Positions 53,581 through 63,015 of a stretch of 64,000 bases of DNA are shown here, piece by piece. The notes beneath the pieces are model-generated. The model ran no database searches and was not told the DNA's origin. It saw only the letters and a list, made by a program, of their open reading frames with translations. The position numbers were made by a program, and so were the translations under genes. The stretch's first letter is position 1. Each line of letters starts with the position of its first letter. This DNA comes from Tissierellia bacterium (GTDB taxonomy: Bacteria; Bacillota_A; Clostridia; Tissierellales; Peptoniphilaceae): the NCBI GenBank assembly GCA_012728775.1, contig JAAYEN010000271.1:3148-67147 (forward strand). Direction: 5' to 3'.

Positions 53581-54904
53581 CCTATTTGAATTTTCGTATC
53601 AAAAAAGAAAAGATGAATCCCAGCCATTAGCAGAAAGATTTAGGCCTTCTAATTTAGATGAATTTGTTGGACAGAGTCATATTGTAGGAGAAGGAAAGCT
53701 TTTGAATCGATTAATTAATGCAGATAGGCTTACTTCGATGATATTTTATGGACCTCCAGGAACGGGTAAGACTACGTTATCTAGTATTATCGCTAATAAT
53801 ACAAAAAATAATTTTCAAAAGTTATCTGCTGTTACAGCAGGTGTAAAGGATATTAAACAAATAATCGAAGTAGCAGAGTCTGATTTAAAAATCTATAATA
53901 AAAAAACGATTCTATTTGTAGATGAAATCCATAGATTTAATAAAGCTCAACAAGATGTTTTGCTTCCATATGTAGAAAGAGGGATAGTTATTCTTATAGG
54001 TGCTACTACAGAAAATCCTATTTTTGAAGTGAATAAAGCACTCCTTTCTAGAAGCAGAATTATTGAATTTAAATCCATTTCTGAAGAAGACTTAAGAATT
54101 CTTCTAGACCGTGTATTAGTCGACAAAGAAAAAGGATATGGGAATGAAAATATTATTTTTGAAGATAGAGCAAAAACTTACTTATTAAATCATGTTGAGG
54201 GGGATGCTAGAAACTTATTAAATACATTAGAATTAGCCATTATTAGTACACCTAAAAATAGTGTTGGAGAAGTAGTAATTGATATAGAAGTTATTGGAAA
54301 CTGTCTTCAAAAAATTAATCTTCGCTACGATAAAGACGGGGAACAACATTATAATATTATAAGTGCATTTATAAAAAGCATAAGAGGTTCAGATCCAGAT
54401 GCAGCGATTTATTATCTAGCATTAATGCTTCATTCTGGTGAGGACCCTAGATTTATTGCAAGACGCTTAGTAATTTCTGCTGCAGAAGATATTGGACTTG
54501 CAGATCCTAATGCCATGAATATAGCCAATGCCGCATTTCAAGCTATTACATTTATTGGCATGCCAGAAGGTAGAATACCTCTTTCTGAAGCCACTATTTA
54601 TTTGGCTACAGCCCCGAAAAGTAATTCCGCTTATCTTGCAATAGATCAAGCTTTGGAAGATGTTAGAAGTTCAAGATCTCTACATGTACCAGAGCACTTA
54701 AAAAATATTCATGTAGGAGAAATTACCGAAGAAGACAAATATGTATATCCTCATAACTATGATGATGGCATTGTAAAACAAGATTATCTTGAAGATAAGA
54801 GAAAGTATTATTTCCCGAAAGAAACTGGATACGAAAAACGAATTAAAGATCGCATGGATTATATTGAATCCATATTAAATAAAGAAAAAAATAAAAATAC
54901 TTGA
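53573..54904 (+). CDS. rarA: Replication-associated recombination protein RarA (MgsA)
   Basis: AAA+ ATPase related to clamp-loader and RuvB proteins that acts at stalled forks. 443 residues from the ATG at 53573; GTG 53558 and ATG 53567 are in-frame alternatives within nrd[20 protein letters not shown] precedes Walker [10 protein letters not shown] (about residue 60). Walker [11 protein letters not shown] and sensor GATTENP follow. The C-terminal oligomerisation part has [20 protein letters not shown] and APKSNSAY. It overlaps nrdR by 8 bases. Confidence 0.94.
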   Translation: MNDLFEFSYQKRKDESQPLAERFRPSNLDEFVGQSHIVGEGKLLNRLINADRLTSMIFYGPPGTGKTTLSSIIANNTKNNFQKLSAVTAGVKDIKQIIEVAESDLKIYNKKTILFVDEIHRFNKAQQDVLLPYVERGIVILIGATTENPIFEVNKALLSRSRIIEFKSISEEDLRILLDRVLVDKEKGYGNENIIFEDRAKTYLLNHVEGDARNLLNTLELAIISTPKNSVGEVVIDIEVIGNCLQKINLRYDKDGEQHYNIISAFIKSIRGSDPDAAIYYLALMLHSGEDPRFIARRLVISAAEDIGLADPNAMNIANAAFQAITFIGMPEGRIPLSEATIYLATAPKSNSAYLAIDQALEDVRSSRSLHVPEHLKNIHVGEITEEDKYVYPHNYDDGIVKQDYLEDKRKYYFPKETGYEKRIKDRMDYIESILNKEKNKNT

Positions 54905-54946
54905 AGCTTTTATTATATTGTAGTAATATACTTAAGTGTAAATATT

Positions 54947-54970
54947 AAACTAGTGAAATCACTAGTTTTG
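54947..54970 (+). terminator. Terminator after rarA
   Basis: AAACTAGTGA / TCACTAGTTT (54947-54956 and 54959-54968) form a near-continuous palindrome followed by TTTT; the practical loop is the central AAAT with flanking bases. Confidence 0.7.
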
Positions 54971-54980
54971 CAAATAAAAT

Positions 54981-55009
54981 TTGATAACTTGAGTAATTTA
55001 TGGTACAAT
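54981..55009 (+). promoter_or_regulatory. Promoter of rpmE
   Basis: -35 TTGATA (54981-54986), 17-base spacer, extended -10 TGG-TACAAT (55001-55009), about 37 bases before the rpmE GTG. Confidence 0.8.
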
Positions 55010-55045
55010 ACATTACTGAGTTACTAACGAATTAGAGGTGATAAT

Positions 55046-55246
55046 GTGAAAAAAGATATACATCCAAATTACCAAGAAGCTACAGTTACATGTGCTTGTG
55101 GAAATACATTCAAAACAGGTTCTACAAAACCAGAATTGAGAGTAGAAGTATGTTCAGAATGCCATCCATTCTTTACAGGAAAACAAAAGTTTACTGAAGC
55201 TGGTGGTAGAGTAGAGAAATTTAAGAAGAAGTATAATAGAGACTAA
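55046..55246 (+). CDS. rpmE: 50S ribosomal protein L31 (zinc-binding form)
   Basis: 66-residue L31 with four cysteines in the zinc form: CAC (residues 16 and 18) and CSEC (37 and 40). The start [19 protein letters not shown] and end [15 protein letters not shown] are family-typical. The start codon is GTG with GAGGTGA upstream. It has its own strong promoter and heads a run that leads to the release-factor genes. Confidence 0.97.
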   Translation: MKKDIHPNYQEATVTCACGNTFKTGSTKPELRVEVCSECHPFFTGKQKFTEAGGRVEKFKKKYNRD

Positions 55247-55295
55247 GAAATAAAGGTTGGTGTTATGCTGACCTTATTTTTATTATAGGAGATTT

Positions 55296-56195
55296 ATGAA
55301 AAAAACATCCATAGGAGGTCAAGCACTCATTGAAGGTGTTATGATGAGAGGACCATCTAAAATTGGTATAGCAGTTCGAAAACCTAATAACGAAATAGAA
55401 TTAAAAATAGAAGACATCAAATTGCCATCTAGAAAGTATAAAATTCTTCAAGTTCCATTTATCCGAGGAATGATTGCATTGGGAGAAGCTATGTATATTG
55501 GCGTAAGTGCTCTTATGTTTTCTGCAAGCTTTTGGGAAGAAGATGAAAATGGAAATAAGATAGAAGGTAGTAGTTTAACTCCCCTTCAAACTGCGGGAAT
55601 AATTGCAACATCTTTAGGATTGACTATATTATTATTTATGCTACTTCCGAATTTTATTACTACTTTATTTGCTAAATATATTGGAAGTCCTTTAGTATTA
55701 AACTTAATAGAAGGCATATTTAGATTATTATTTTTCTTTATCTATATAGTATATGTATCAAAACTAGAAGATGTAAAAAGAGTTTTTGAATATCATGGAG
55801 CTGAACATAAAAGTATTCATGCTTACGAAAATGGAGTGGAATTAACTGTAGAAAATATTAAAAAATATCCCATTATGCATAAAAGATGTGGTACATCATT
55901 TCTTTTTATGGTAATGATGATATCCATAATAGTTTTATCATTTTTTGGTTGGCCAAATATGATTATGCGAATAGTAACGAGAGTAATTGCACTTCCCATA
56001 GTAGCTGGAATATCTTATGAAGTAAATAAAATAATGGGACGACTAGATAATAATTTGTGTAATGCACTTGCAAAACCTGGATTGTTAATCCAAAAGTACG
56101 CTACTGTGAAAGAACCAGATGATTCACAGATAGAAGTAGCAATAGCTGCATTAAAAAGTGTTTTACCATCTCAAGGAGAAGATGACAGTTGGTAA
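55296..56195 (+). CDS. DUF1385 membrane protein (YqhQ-like)
   Basis: 299 residues of the DUF1385 family. It starts KTSIGGQALIEGVMMRGP (family hallmark) and has several membrane segments (about 103-128, 138-160, 200-245). A conserved FEYHGAEHKSIHAYENG (about 168-184), rich in His and Glu, and KRCGTSFLF are typical. The function is not known; the place between rpmE and prmC-prfA is conserved in clostridia. It overlaps prmC by 7 bases. Confidence 0.88.
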   Translation: MKKTSIGGQALIEGVMMRGPSKIGIAVRKPNNEIELKIEDIKLPSRKYKILQVPFIRGMIALGEAMYIGVSALMFSASFWEEDENGNKIEGSSLTPLQTAGIIATSLGLTILLFMLLPNFITTLFAKYIGSPLVLNLIEGIFRLLFFFIYIVYVSKLEDVKRVFEYHGAEHKSIHAYENGVELTVENIKKYPIMHKRCGTSFLFMVMMISIIVLSFFGWPNMIMRIVTRVIALPIVAGISYEVNKIMGRLDNNLCNALAKPGLLIQKYATVKEPDDSQIEVAIAALKSVLPSQGEDDSW

Positions 56196-57031
56196 TTAAA
56201 GAAGCATTATTATATGGCGAAAAAAATCTTTCAAATAACTTATATACAGATCCAATTAATGAGAGTAGAAAGATACTCTCATTTTTGTTAAGTAAGGATT
56301 TGTCCTTTATATATATATACCCAGAGTATCTTCTTGATGAATATACAAGAGATAAGTTTATAGAAATAATTGAAAAAAGAAAAAATGGTTTGCCTTTAGA
56401 GTATATTTTTCATGAAAAAAATTTCTTTGGTAGAGATTTTTTTGTGGATGAAAGAGTGCTAATTCCAAGATGGGATACTGAAAATTTAGTAAATGAAGTT
56501 ATTAAGTTGGCAAAATCTATAGTCTCACCAAAAATTTTAGAAATTGGAGCAGGCAGTGGAGCCATTTCTTTAACGTTAGGAATGGAAATAAGGAATTCTT
56601 CAGTTTTAGGGGTGGATATTTCTAATAAAGCTTTAGAAGTGTGTGAAATAAATAAAAATATCTTCAATATTGAAAATGTTTCCTTTATATATAGTGACCT
56701 GTTTTCCAATGTGAAAGGAAAATATGATATAATAGTTTCAAATCCACCGTATATTAAAACTGAGGAATTAATTGCTTTACAAAGGGAAGTTACTTGTGAA
56801 CCTATTAATGCCCTTGATGGTGGAGAAGACGGACTCTATTATTATAAACACATTATAAAAAAATCTATAAATCATATTACTGACAATGGAATACTAGCAT
56901 TTGAAATTGGACACGATCAAGGAAATAGAGTAAAAGAATTATTAGAAGAAAATAAATTTAAAAATATAGAAATTAAAAAGGATCTCCAAGGACTAGATCG
57001 AGTTATTTGGGGAGTCAAGGAGGGGATATAA
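56189..57031 (+). CDS. prmC: Peptide chain release factor glutamine methyltransferase
   Basis: Methylates the glutamine in the GGQ motif of release factors, here most likely the product of the next gene. 280 residues with an N-terminal helical domain, then the SAM loop ILEIGAGSGAISLTLG (about 116) and the catalytic VSNPPYIKTEELI (about 182). The start is TTG 56189, 10 bases after AAGGAG and inside the end of the DUF1385 gene. It ends one base before prfA. Confidence 0.94.
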   Translation: MVIKEALLYGEKNLSNNLYTDPINESRKILSFLLSKDLSFIYIYPEYLLDEYTRDKFIEIIEKRKNGLPLEYIFHEKNFFGRDFFVDERVLIPRWDTENLVNEVIKLAKSIVSPKILEIGAGSGAISLTLGMEIRNSSVLGVDISNKALEVCEINKNIFNIENVSFIYSDLFSNVKGKYDIIVSNPPYIKTEELIALQREVTCEPINALDGGEDGLYYYKHIIKKSINHITDNGILAFEIGHDQGNRVKELLEENKFKNIEIKKDLQGLDRVIWGVKEGI

Positions 57032-58099
57032 ATGTATGAAAATTTAATAGTATTTGAAGAGCGTTATGAAGAATTGGAAAAAAGCATGATGGATCCTGAA
57101 GTTCTAAGTGATTCTAATAAATTACAAAAAATTGCGAAAGAGCATTCTGAAATACAAGAAATTGTTGAAAAATATAGAGAATACAGAGACTCTACGGAAG
57201 AATTGGATATTACAAAAATGATGTTTGATGAAAAACTAGATGATGAAATGCGGGAGATGGTTAACGAAGAAATAAAGGGTTTAGAATCAAAAATCAGAAT
57301 ACTTGAAGATGAAATAAAAATACTCCTTGTACCTAAAGATGAAAACGATGATAAAAATGTTATTGTTGAAATCAGAGGTGGCGCAGGTGGTGATGAGGCG
57401 GCACTGTTTGCAGGTGTACTTTTTAGAATGTATACAAGATTTGCTGAAAGAAATAATTGGAAAGTAGATGTAATGAACACAAATGAGATAGGAATAGGCG
57501 GATACAAGGAAGTTATTTTTATGATACATGGTAAAGGAGCCTATTCACGTTTAAAATACGAATCAGGAGTTCATAGAGTTCAAAGAGTACCTGAAACTGA
57601 GAGTTCTGGTAGAATTCACACCTCTACAGCGACAGTTGCTGTACTTCCAGAAGTTGGTGATGTAGAAGTTGAAGTTAATCCAAACGATATACGTATAGAC
57701 GTATTTAGATCCAGTGGTAATGGTGGACAATCAGTAAATACAACAGACTCTGCAGTAAGAATAACTCATTTACCTACGGGATTAGTGGTTTCTTGTCAAG
57801 ATGAAAAATCTCAATTAAAAAATAAAGATAAGGCAATGAAAATTCTAAAAGCTAAATTATATGAACAAATTCTAGAAGAGCAAAATCAAAATATTGCTGA
57901 TGCAAAAAGGTCTCAAGTTGGTACAGGAGACAGATCCGAAAGAATTAGAACTTATAACTTCCCTCAAGGTAGGATAACAGATCATAGAATTAATAAGACT
58001 TTATTTAGAATGGAAGACTTTGTAGATGGAGATTTAGATGAAATGATAGACTCTCTTACTGCATTTGATCAGTCTAAAAAAATGGAGATGATTGGATAA
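57032..58099 (+). CDS. prfA: Peptide chain release factor 1
   Basis: Terminates translation at UAA and UAG. 355 residues with the N-terminal helical region, the PCRF domain ([19 protein letters not shown], about 110) and the tripeptide anticodon site region [17 protein letters not shown]. The catalytic GGQ is in [16 protein letters not shown] (about 228-243), where the PrmC target Gln lies. It is an ordinary full-length RF1, not the PrfH variant linked with RtcB in other bacteria. Confidence 0.97.
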   Translation: MYENLIVFEERYEELEKSMMDPEVLSDSNKLQKIAKEHSEIQEIVEKYREYRDSTEELDITKMMFDEKLDDEMREMVNEEIKGLESKIRILEDEIKILLVPKDENDDKNVIVEIRGGAGGDEAALFAGVLFRMYTRFAERNNWKVDVMNTNEIGIGGYKEVIFMIHGKGAYSRLKYESGVHRVQRVPETESSGRIHTSTATVAVLPEVGDVEVEVNPNDIRIDVFRSSGNGGQSVNTTDSAVRITHLPTGLVVSCQDEKSQLKNKDKAMKILKAKLYEQILEEQNQNIADAKRSQVGTGDRSERIRTYNFPQGRITDHRINKTLFRMEDFVDGDLDEMIDSLTAFDQSKKMEMIG

Positions 58100-58563
58100 T
58101 GTCCATAGAAAAAGCTAGAAAGCATTTAGAAATGTATAATTTATCTGATAGGATGCAAATCCTAGAAGAGTCCAGTGCAACAGTTGACTTAGCAGCACAA
58201 GCATTAGGTGTAACCCCTGATGAAATTGCTAAATCCTTAAGTTTTGATCAAAAAGGAGAAACTGTAATTGTTTTACTTGCTGGTGAAAGAAGAATAGATA
58301 ATAAGAAATATAAAAGACTGTTTAATTGTAAAGCAAAAATGCTCTCCATAGATGAAATTGAAGAAAGAATTGGTCATGAAGTAGGTGGAGTATGTCCATT
58401 TGGAGTAAATAATGATGTGAAAATTTATTTAGATGAATCCTTAAAAGACTATCTGTTTGTATATCCAGCATGTGGAGGCTATAATACTGCTATAAAATTA
58501 TCCATTGATGAATTAGAAAAGGCTTCTGAATCTTTGGATTGGGTAGATATTTCCACTAAATAA
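58099..58563 (+). CDS. YbaK/EbsC-family tRNA deacylase-like protein
   Basis: 154 residues of the YbaK/prolyl-tRNA editing fold. SSATVDLAAQALGVTPDEIAKSLSF, VIVLLAGERRIDNKKYKRLF and EVGGVCPFGVNNDVKIYLDESL are family blocks. Members hydrolyse mischarged tRNAs such as Cys-tRNA-Pro or Ala-tRNA-Pro; the substrate here is not decided. Its ATG overlaps the last base of prfA (TAATG), so it is translationally linked to the release factor. Confidence 0.88.
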   Translation: MSIEKARKHLEMYNLSDRMQILEESSATVDLAAQALGVTPDEIAKSLSFDQKGETVIVLLAGERRIDNKKYKRLFNCKAKMLSIDEIEERIGHEVGGVCPFGVNNDVKIYLDESLKDYLFVYPACGGYNTAIKLSIDELEKASESLDWVDISTK

Positions 58564-58578
58564 GATTAATTCTAATTA

Positions 58579-58607
58579 TTGACTTTATCCAAAATCATAG
58601 ATATAAT
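58579..58607 (+). promoter_or_regulatory. Strong promoter of the rubrerythrin gene
   Basis: -35 TTGACT (58579-58584), 17-base spacer, -10 TATAAT (58602-58607). With the AAGGAGG ribosome site this predicts high expression. No PerR-like box is clear to the eye. Confidence 0.85.
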
Positions 58608-58654
58608 TGTATAGTAGTTATAATAAGTAAACACAATTAAGGAGGAATATTATT

Positions 58655-59203
58655 ATGGTTAGAGCAATGACACAAGATAACTTGAGATCAGCATTTGGTG
58701 GCGAAAGCCAAGCTCATATGAGATATAGAATTTGGGCTCAAACAGCAGGAAAAGAAGGATTCCCTAATGTTGCCAGATTATTTAATGCAATTTCTGATGC
58801 TGAGCAAGTTCATGCTACACTTCATTTTAATGCATTGAGAAAAGTTGAAGGGGATTTCCCAGTAACTTCTATGGCAGGTTTTGGACTATCTGAAACTTCA
58901 AATAACCTACAAGGTGCCATTAATGGTGAAACTTTCGAATTTACAGAAATGTATCCAGCATATATTGCTGTTGCAGAAATGCAAGGTGAACAAGAAGCTG
59001 TAAAAGCTTACAGATTTGCAATAGAAGCAGAAAAAAATCATGCTGTTAGATTTACAGCAGCAAAAGAAGCAGTAGATGCAGGAAACGATTTTGATGTAGA
59101 AACAATTTACTTATGTCCTGTATGTGGATATATTGGACTAGATGCAAATGAAGAAAGTTGTCCTCTATGCGGAGTGAAAAGAGCTTTATTTATCGAATAT
59201 TAA
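58655..59203 (+). CDS. rbr: Rubrerythrin
   Basis: Cytosolic peroxide-reducing protein of anaerobes. 182 residues: a four-helix ferritin-like domain holding a diiron site (GGESQAHMRYRIWA, AISDAEQVHATLHF, AVAEMQGEQEAVKAY, AIEAEKNHAVRF supply the Glu/His ligands). The C-terminal rubredoxin-like iron site has CPVCGYIG and CPLCGVKR (about 153-176). It is monocistronic with a strong promoter and a terminator, typical of a highly expressed oxidative-stress gene. Confidence 0.96.
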   Translation: MVRAMTQDNLRSAFGGESQAHMRYRIWAQTAGKEGFPNVARLFNAISDAEQVHATLHFNALRKVEGDFPVTSMAGFGLSETSNNLQGAINGETFEFTEMYPAYIAVAEMQGEQEAVKAYRFAIEAEKNHAVRFTAAKEAVDAGNDFDVETIYLCPVCGYIGLDANEESCPLCGVKRALFIEY

Positions 59204-59219
59204 TTTTTAATTTTAAGCT

Positions 59220-59253
59220 AAGAAACTTGGGATAAATCTCGAGTTTCTTTTTA
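59220..59253 (+). terminator. Terminator after rubrerythrin
   Basis: Stem AAGAAACTTGGGA / TCTCGAGTTTCTT (59220-59232 and 59237-59249) with two G-U pairs, TAAA loop and a T-rich tail. Confidence 0.85.
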
Positions 59254-59324
59254 TTTAGAAGTAAAGTAAAATTTATTTAAACTTAGTTAGTTCTAAGCAT
59301 AATGAATGTAATAATTTAAATTTA

Positions 59325-59333
59325 TGATATAAT
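59325..59333 (+). promoter_or_regulatory. Extended -10 promoter of the decarboxylase-tmk operon
   Basis: TGA-TATAAT (59325-59333), about 35 bases before the ATG. No convincing -35 hexamer at 16-18 bases. Confidence 0.5.
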
Positions 59334-59367
59334 ATATAAAATGATACGAGGAGGTAATAACAGATAA

Positions 59368-60783
59368 ATGAAGACTCCTGTTATGAATGCTTTAAAAGAG
59401 TTAGTTAAGGAAGATAGCGTTTCATTCCATTTTCCTGGACATAAGGGAAGATTGACAAATATAGATTGGGCAAAGTTAATGCCCATGATAGATACTACAG
59501 AAACTAGAGGTATGGATAATTTATTAGAACCTACTGGAATTATAAAAGAATCTCAACAAGAAGCTGCCAAAGTATTTGGAGCAAAACATACTATCTATGG
59601 AGTAAACGGATCTACGGGAAGTAATTATATTGCCCTTTCAGCAGTAGCTAATAAAGGAGATAAAATATTATTACAAAGAAATTGTCACAAATCAGTTTAC
59701 AATTCCATGATTCTAAATGACTTACAGCCCATTTATGTATTTCCTAATTACAATAAAGAATACGAACTGACTACAGGAGTTTGTCCTAAAGAAATTGAAA
59801 GAATATTAGATGAGCATCCTGAAATAAAAGTGGTAATTTTAACAAATCCCAATTATTATGGAATTTGTTCAGATATCAAAACTATTGCAGAAATAGTCCA
59901 TAAAGATGAAAAAAGAATTTTGATTGTAGACGAAGCCCATGGTCCTCATATTGGACTGTCAGATAAATATCCCGATTCTGCTATTATATCAGGAGCAGAT
60001 ATAGTTATTCATTCTACCCACAAAACATTACCAAGCTTAACACAAACATCGCTCATACATATATGTAGTGATAGAGTTGATATGAACAAGCTTATGGATA
60101 GATATCAATTATATACCACCACTAGTCCATCCTATTTATTTACTTTATCGAATGAAATGTCAGTAGCTTATATGGCTGAAGAAGGGAAAAAAGATCTAGA
60201 TGATAACTACGAATATTTACTGGATGTAAGAAAAAGACTTGGAGAAATTGAAGGTGTTACTGTTTTAGAAATGGATCCAGATGACGATACGATATTTGAT
60301 TTGGACATATGTAGAATAACTATTGATATAGATGGATATAAAGGTCAAGAGCTGATGAGTATCTTATATCATGATTATAATATTCGTATGGAAATGAGTG
60401 ATTATTATAATACATTAGCAGTCGCTACAGTTATGAATAATAAAGAAGACTATGAAACACTAATTGATGCAATTAAAGATATAGCAGGTAGAGAAAAAAG
60501 AAAACCAATTAAAGACTTAACATTAGATATGCCAAAACCGGTTGTTTCGATGTGTCCTGCTGAAGCATATTTTGCACAAAAAAAATTGGTAAACCTAGAA
60601 GACAGCATAGGTGAAGTAGCAGCTACTGCAATAATACCTTATCCTCCTGGAGTTCCGCTATTAGCCACAGGAGAGTTAATAACAAAAGAAATTTTTGATT
60701 ATCTTATATTTTTATTAGATAATAATATAAATATTGTAAATCTATCTGAGGATAGAAAAAAAATTGTGGTGGTGGATAATTGA
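59368..60783 (+). CDS. Orn/Lys/Arg decarboxylase family PLP enzyme (YaaO/SpeA type)
   Basis: 471-residue fold-type I PLP enzyme. FHFPGHKGR (about 22), GVNGSTGSNYIAL, VDEAHGPHIG (PLP-binding Asp/His, about 190) and IHSTHKTLPSLTQTSLIH with the Schiff-base Lys (about 218) match the short decarboxylases such as Bacillus YaaO and SpeA. It lacks the N-terminal wing domain of the inducible enzymes. Arginine, lysine or ornithine could be the substrate. The in-frame stop at 59365 fixes the ATG at 59368, although GAGGAGG lies an unusual 13 bases upstream. It is coupled to tmk by a 4-base overlap, as yaaO-tmk in Bacillus. Confidence 0.9.
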   Translation: MKTPVMNALKELVKEDSVSFHFPGHKGRLTNIDWAKLMPMIDTTETRGMDNLLEPTGIIKESQQEAAKVFGAKHTIYGVNGSTGSNYIALSAVANKGDKILLQRNCHKSVYNSMILNDLQPIYVFPNYNKEYELTTGVCPKEIERILDEHPEIKVVILTNPNYYGICSDIKTIAEIVHKDEKRILIVDEAHGPHIGLSDKYPDSAIISGADIVIHSTHKTLPSLTQTSLIHICSDRVDMNKLMDRYQLYTTTSPSYLFTLSNEMSVAYMAEEGKKDLDDNYEYLLDVRKRLGEIEGVTVLEMDPDDDTIFDLDICRITIDIDGYKGQELMSILYHDYNIRMEMSDYYNTLAVATVMNNKEDYETLIDAIKDIAGREKRKPIKDLTLDMPKPVVSMCPAEAYFAQKKLVNLEDSIGEVAATAIIPYPPGVPLLATGELITKEIFDYLIFLLDNNINIVNLSEDRKKIVVVDN

Positions 60784-61427
60784 AAGGATATTTTCTAACA
60801 TTAGAAGGGCCTGATGGCTCAGGTAAATCCACAATTGCTAAGATGTTACAAACAGAAATTGAAAAAATGGGATTTAAATGTGTTTTAACAAGAGAACCTG
60901 GTGGAACTGAAATTGGAGAAGACATTAGATCTATTTTACTATCTAGAGATAATATGGAAATGTCAGATCGAACTGAGGCTTTACTATATGCAGCATCTAG
61001 GGCTCAGCATGTGGATGAAAAAATAAGACCTTTAATAGAGTCAGGAGTAGTAGTAATTAGCGACAGATATGTATTTTCATCTTTGGCATACCAAGGATAT
61101 TCTAGAGGTTTGGGAATTAAGAAAGTTATGGATATAAATAAATTTGCAATAGGAAATATGAATCCAAATAGAGTTTTATTTTTTGATATACAACCTAAGA
61201 TAGCTTTGGAGAGGAAGTTTGTCGATAGGATAGGAGATAGATTGGAAATTGAAGGTATTGAGTTTCACGATAAAGTATACCTTGGATATAAAGAGGCAAT
61301 TAAAATGTATCCTGATAATATAATTACAATAAATGCAGACAATAATATAGATGAAGTATTCATACAATGTTTAGATATAGTAAAGGAGGATATTAATGAA
61401 GCTTATTATAGCAATAGTTCAAGATGA
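60780..61427 (+). CDS. tmk: Thymidylate kinase
   Basis: Phosphorylates dTMP to dTDP. 215 residues with P-loop LEGPDGSGKST (about 8-18), the TREPGGTEIGEDIR block (about 39), DRYVFSSLAYQGYSRGLG and the lid region ERKFVDRIGDRLE. The start is TTG 60780, using GTGGTGG at the end of the previous gene. Its last 32 bases overlap the darA gene. Confidence 0.95.
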   Translation: MKGYFLTLEGPDGSGKSTIAKMLQTEIEKMGFKCVLTREPGGTEIGEDIRSILLSRDNMEMSDRTEALLYAASRAQHVDEKIRPLIESGVVVISDRYVFSSLAYQGYSRGLGIKKVMDINKFAIGNMNPNRVLFFDIQPKIALERKFVDRIGDRLEIEGIEFHDKVYLGYKEAIKMYPDNIITINADNNIDEVFIQCLDIVKEDINEAYYSNSSR

Positions 61428-61722
61428 AGATTCTGGTATTTTAATTGATGAATTAATGGACGAGGACTTCAGAGTCACGAAACTTGCATCAACTGGAGGA
61501 TTTTTAAAAAGTGGAAATACTACGTTATTAATTGGTATTGACGACTCCAGGGTAGAAAAATGCCTTGGAATAATCACTAAGTATTCTAAACGTAGAGAGG
61601 TTACATCGACTTTGATGAATTTATCAATGCAGGGTGATGGTTACATGCCATACCCATTGGAAGTTACAGTTGGGGGAGCAAATATTTTTATATTAGATGT
61701 TATTGAACACATCGTATATTGA
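61396..61722 (+). CDS. darA: Cyclic di-AMP receptor DarA/PstA
   Basis: PII-like trimeric protein that binds cyclic di-AMP, 108 residues, as in Bacillus YaaQ. Residues that bind the ligand in characterised homologues are in place: Arg26, Thr28, Phe36, Leu37 and Asn41 in RVTKLASTGGFLKSGNTT. The large B-loop (about 60-92) is present, with GDGYMPYPLEVTVGGANIF closing it. AAGGAGG precedes the ATG. It lies between tmk and holB, the standard location, but is followed by a second related gene. Confidence 0.95.
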   Translation: MKLIIAIVQDEDSGILIDELMDEDFRVTKLASTGGFLKSGNTTLLIGIDDSRVEKCLGIITKYSKRREVTSTLMNLSMQGDGYMPYPLEVTVGGANIFILDVIEHIVY

Positions 61723-61735
61723 TTGGGAGGAAGAC

Positions 61736-62020
61736 ATGAAGTTAATAATTGCAATAATTCAAGACAAATTCGTAAACACTCTTGTTAGAGGTTTTTTGAA
61801 AGAAGATATAAGAATCACTAAACTATCATCAACTGGTGGATTTTTGAAAAGTGGAAATACTACATTTCTAATAGGTGTGGATGAGGAAGAAATTGAAATA
61901 GCTAAGGATTTAATTAGAAATACAGTTAAATCAGAAATTATCAATGAAAATGATGAAGAATTAGAAATCAAAGGTGCGCATTTATTTATATTGGATGTTG
62001 ATAGAAACATTATTATATAA
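61736..62020 (+). CDS. Second DarA-like PII-family protein, short form
   Basis: 94 residues from the ATG at 61736, which follows GGGAGG by 5 bases; the frame is open further upstream but without a ribosome site. Its first 48 residues closely resemble DarA, and the predicted ligand residues Arg26, Thr28, Phe36, Leu37 and Asn41 are at the same positions. The B-loop is about 14 residues shorter: GDGYMPYPLEVTVGG is missing. It starts 13 bases after darA and ends on the ATG of holB. It probably arose by tandem duplication and may bind cyclic di-AMP or another nucleotide, or form mixed trimers with DarA (inference). Confidence 0.9.
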   Translation: MKLIIAIIQDKFVNTLVRGFLKEDIRITKLSSTGGFLKSGNTTFLIGVDEEEIEIAKDLIRNTVKSEIINENDEELEIKGAHLFILDVDRNIII

Positions 62021-63015
62021 TGAAATTTGAAAAAATAATTGGCCATGATGACGTAATAAAAGATTTGCGTTATATGGTAAAAAATGAAAATATCAATCAT
62101 GCCATTTTATTTGAAGGTATAGGAGGAATTGGTAAAAAATACACTGCAGAATTATTTGCAAAGAGTATTTTATGTGAAGGGGATAAAGTAAACTGTGATT
62201 CTTGTAGAAAATGTATACAGTTTTCTTCCAAATCCAATCCGGATTATATGTTTATTACATCTGATAATGGCTCTATAAAGAAAGAACAAATAAGTGAATT
62301 GATAAACTTTCTATCTGTTAGACCATTTGATTCTAATTATAAAGTTGTGCTGATTGAACATTTTCATACTGCAACAATAGATGCACAAAATGCTTTGTTA
62401 AAAACTTTAGAAGAAGGTCCTATATATGGGAAGATTATTTTGCTTTCTGAAAACAGCAGAAATATTTTAGACACTGTTTTGTCTAGAGTAAAAGTATATA
62501 GATTTAATCCAATTCCAAAATTGACCTTAATTAATTATTTAATGGAGAATTTTAATATTAATGAAAACGAAGCGGTTTTCTATGCAGATTTCTCTAGCGG
62601 GTCTATAGGTAAGGCAATAAAGATAATTGAAGATGAAAATTTTAAGACCACCAGAAAGTCTATTTTAGAGCTGTTTGACCGAGCTTTGAAAGGGCAAAGT
62701 GATTTTGTGATTTCAAATATTGACACTATTAGCGAACAAGATAATGTAGATGAAATATTAGACATATATTTGACTTGGTTAAGGGATTTATTAGTTTTGA
62801 AAGATACTGGAAAAGCTAAATACTTAATCAATAGAGATATGGAAAGACTACTTTTTTCAGAAACACACATATCAAAAAATACTATAAATAAAATAAAAAA
62901 TAATATTGTAGGTCTAAAGGAGAATTTGAAATATAATATTTCTAAGGATTTGGCTTTAGAACTATTTTTCATAGATGTATTGGAGGAATGCGAGTGCAAA
63001 AAGCAATCGGTATAA
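62020..63015 (+). CDS. holB: DNA polymerase III delta' subunit
   Basis: Clamp-loader subunit. 331 residues of the AAA+ type: FEKIIGHDDVIKDLRYMV, a modified P-loop GIGGIGKKYTAELFAK (about 31), a zinc module CDSCRKCIQF (about 60-69) and NALLKTLEEGPIYGKIIL (Walker B/sensor region, about 125). The C-terminal collar domain follows from about 215. The start overlaps the second PII gene by one base and the end overlaps ricT by 22 bases. Confidence 0.92.
   Translation: MKFEKIIGHDDVIKDLRYMVKNENINHAILFEGIGGIGKKYTAELFAKSILCEGDKVNCDSCRKCIQFSSKSNPDYMFITSDNGSIKKEQISELINFLSVRPFDSNYKVVLIEHFHTATIDAQNALLKTLEEGPIYGKIILLSENSRNILDTVLSRVKVYRFNPIPKLTLINYLMENFNINENEAVFYADFSSGSIGKAIKIIEDENFKTTRKSILELFDRALKGQSDFVISNIDTISEQDNVDEILDIYLTWLRDLLVLKDTGKAKYLINRDMERLLFSETHISKNTINKIKNNIVGLKENLKYNISKDLALELFFIDVLEECECKKQSV

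Noticed and set aside
57032..58099. PrfH-type release factor as partner of RtcB
   Set aside because: The protein has the full RF1 domain set and normal length and is operon-linked to prmC.
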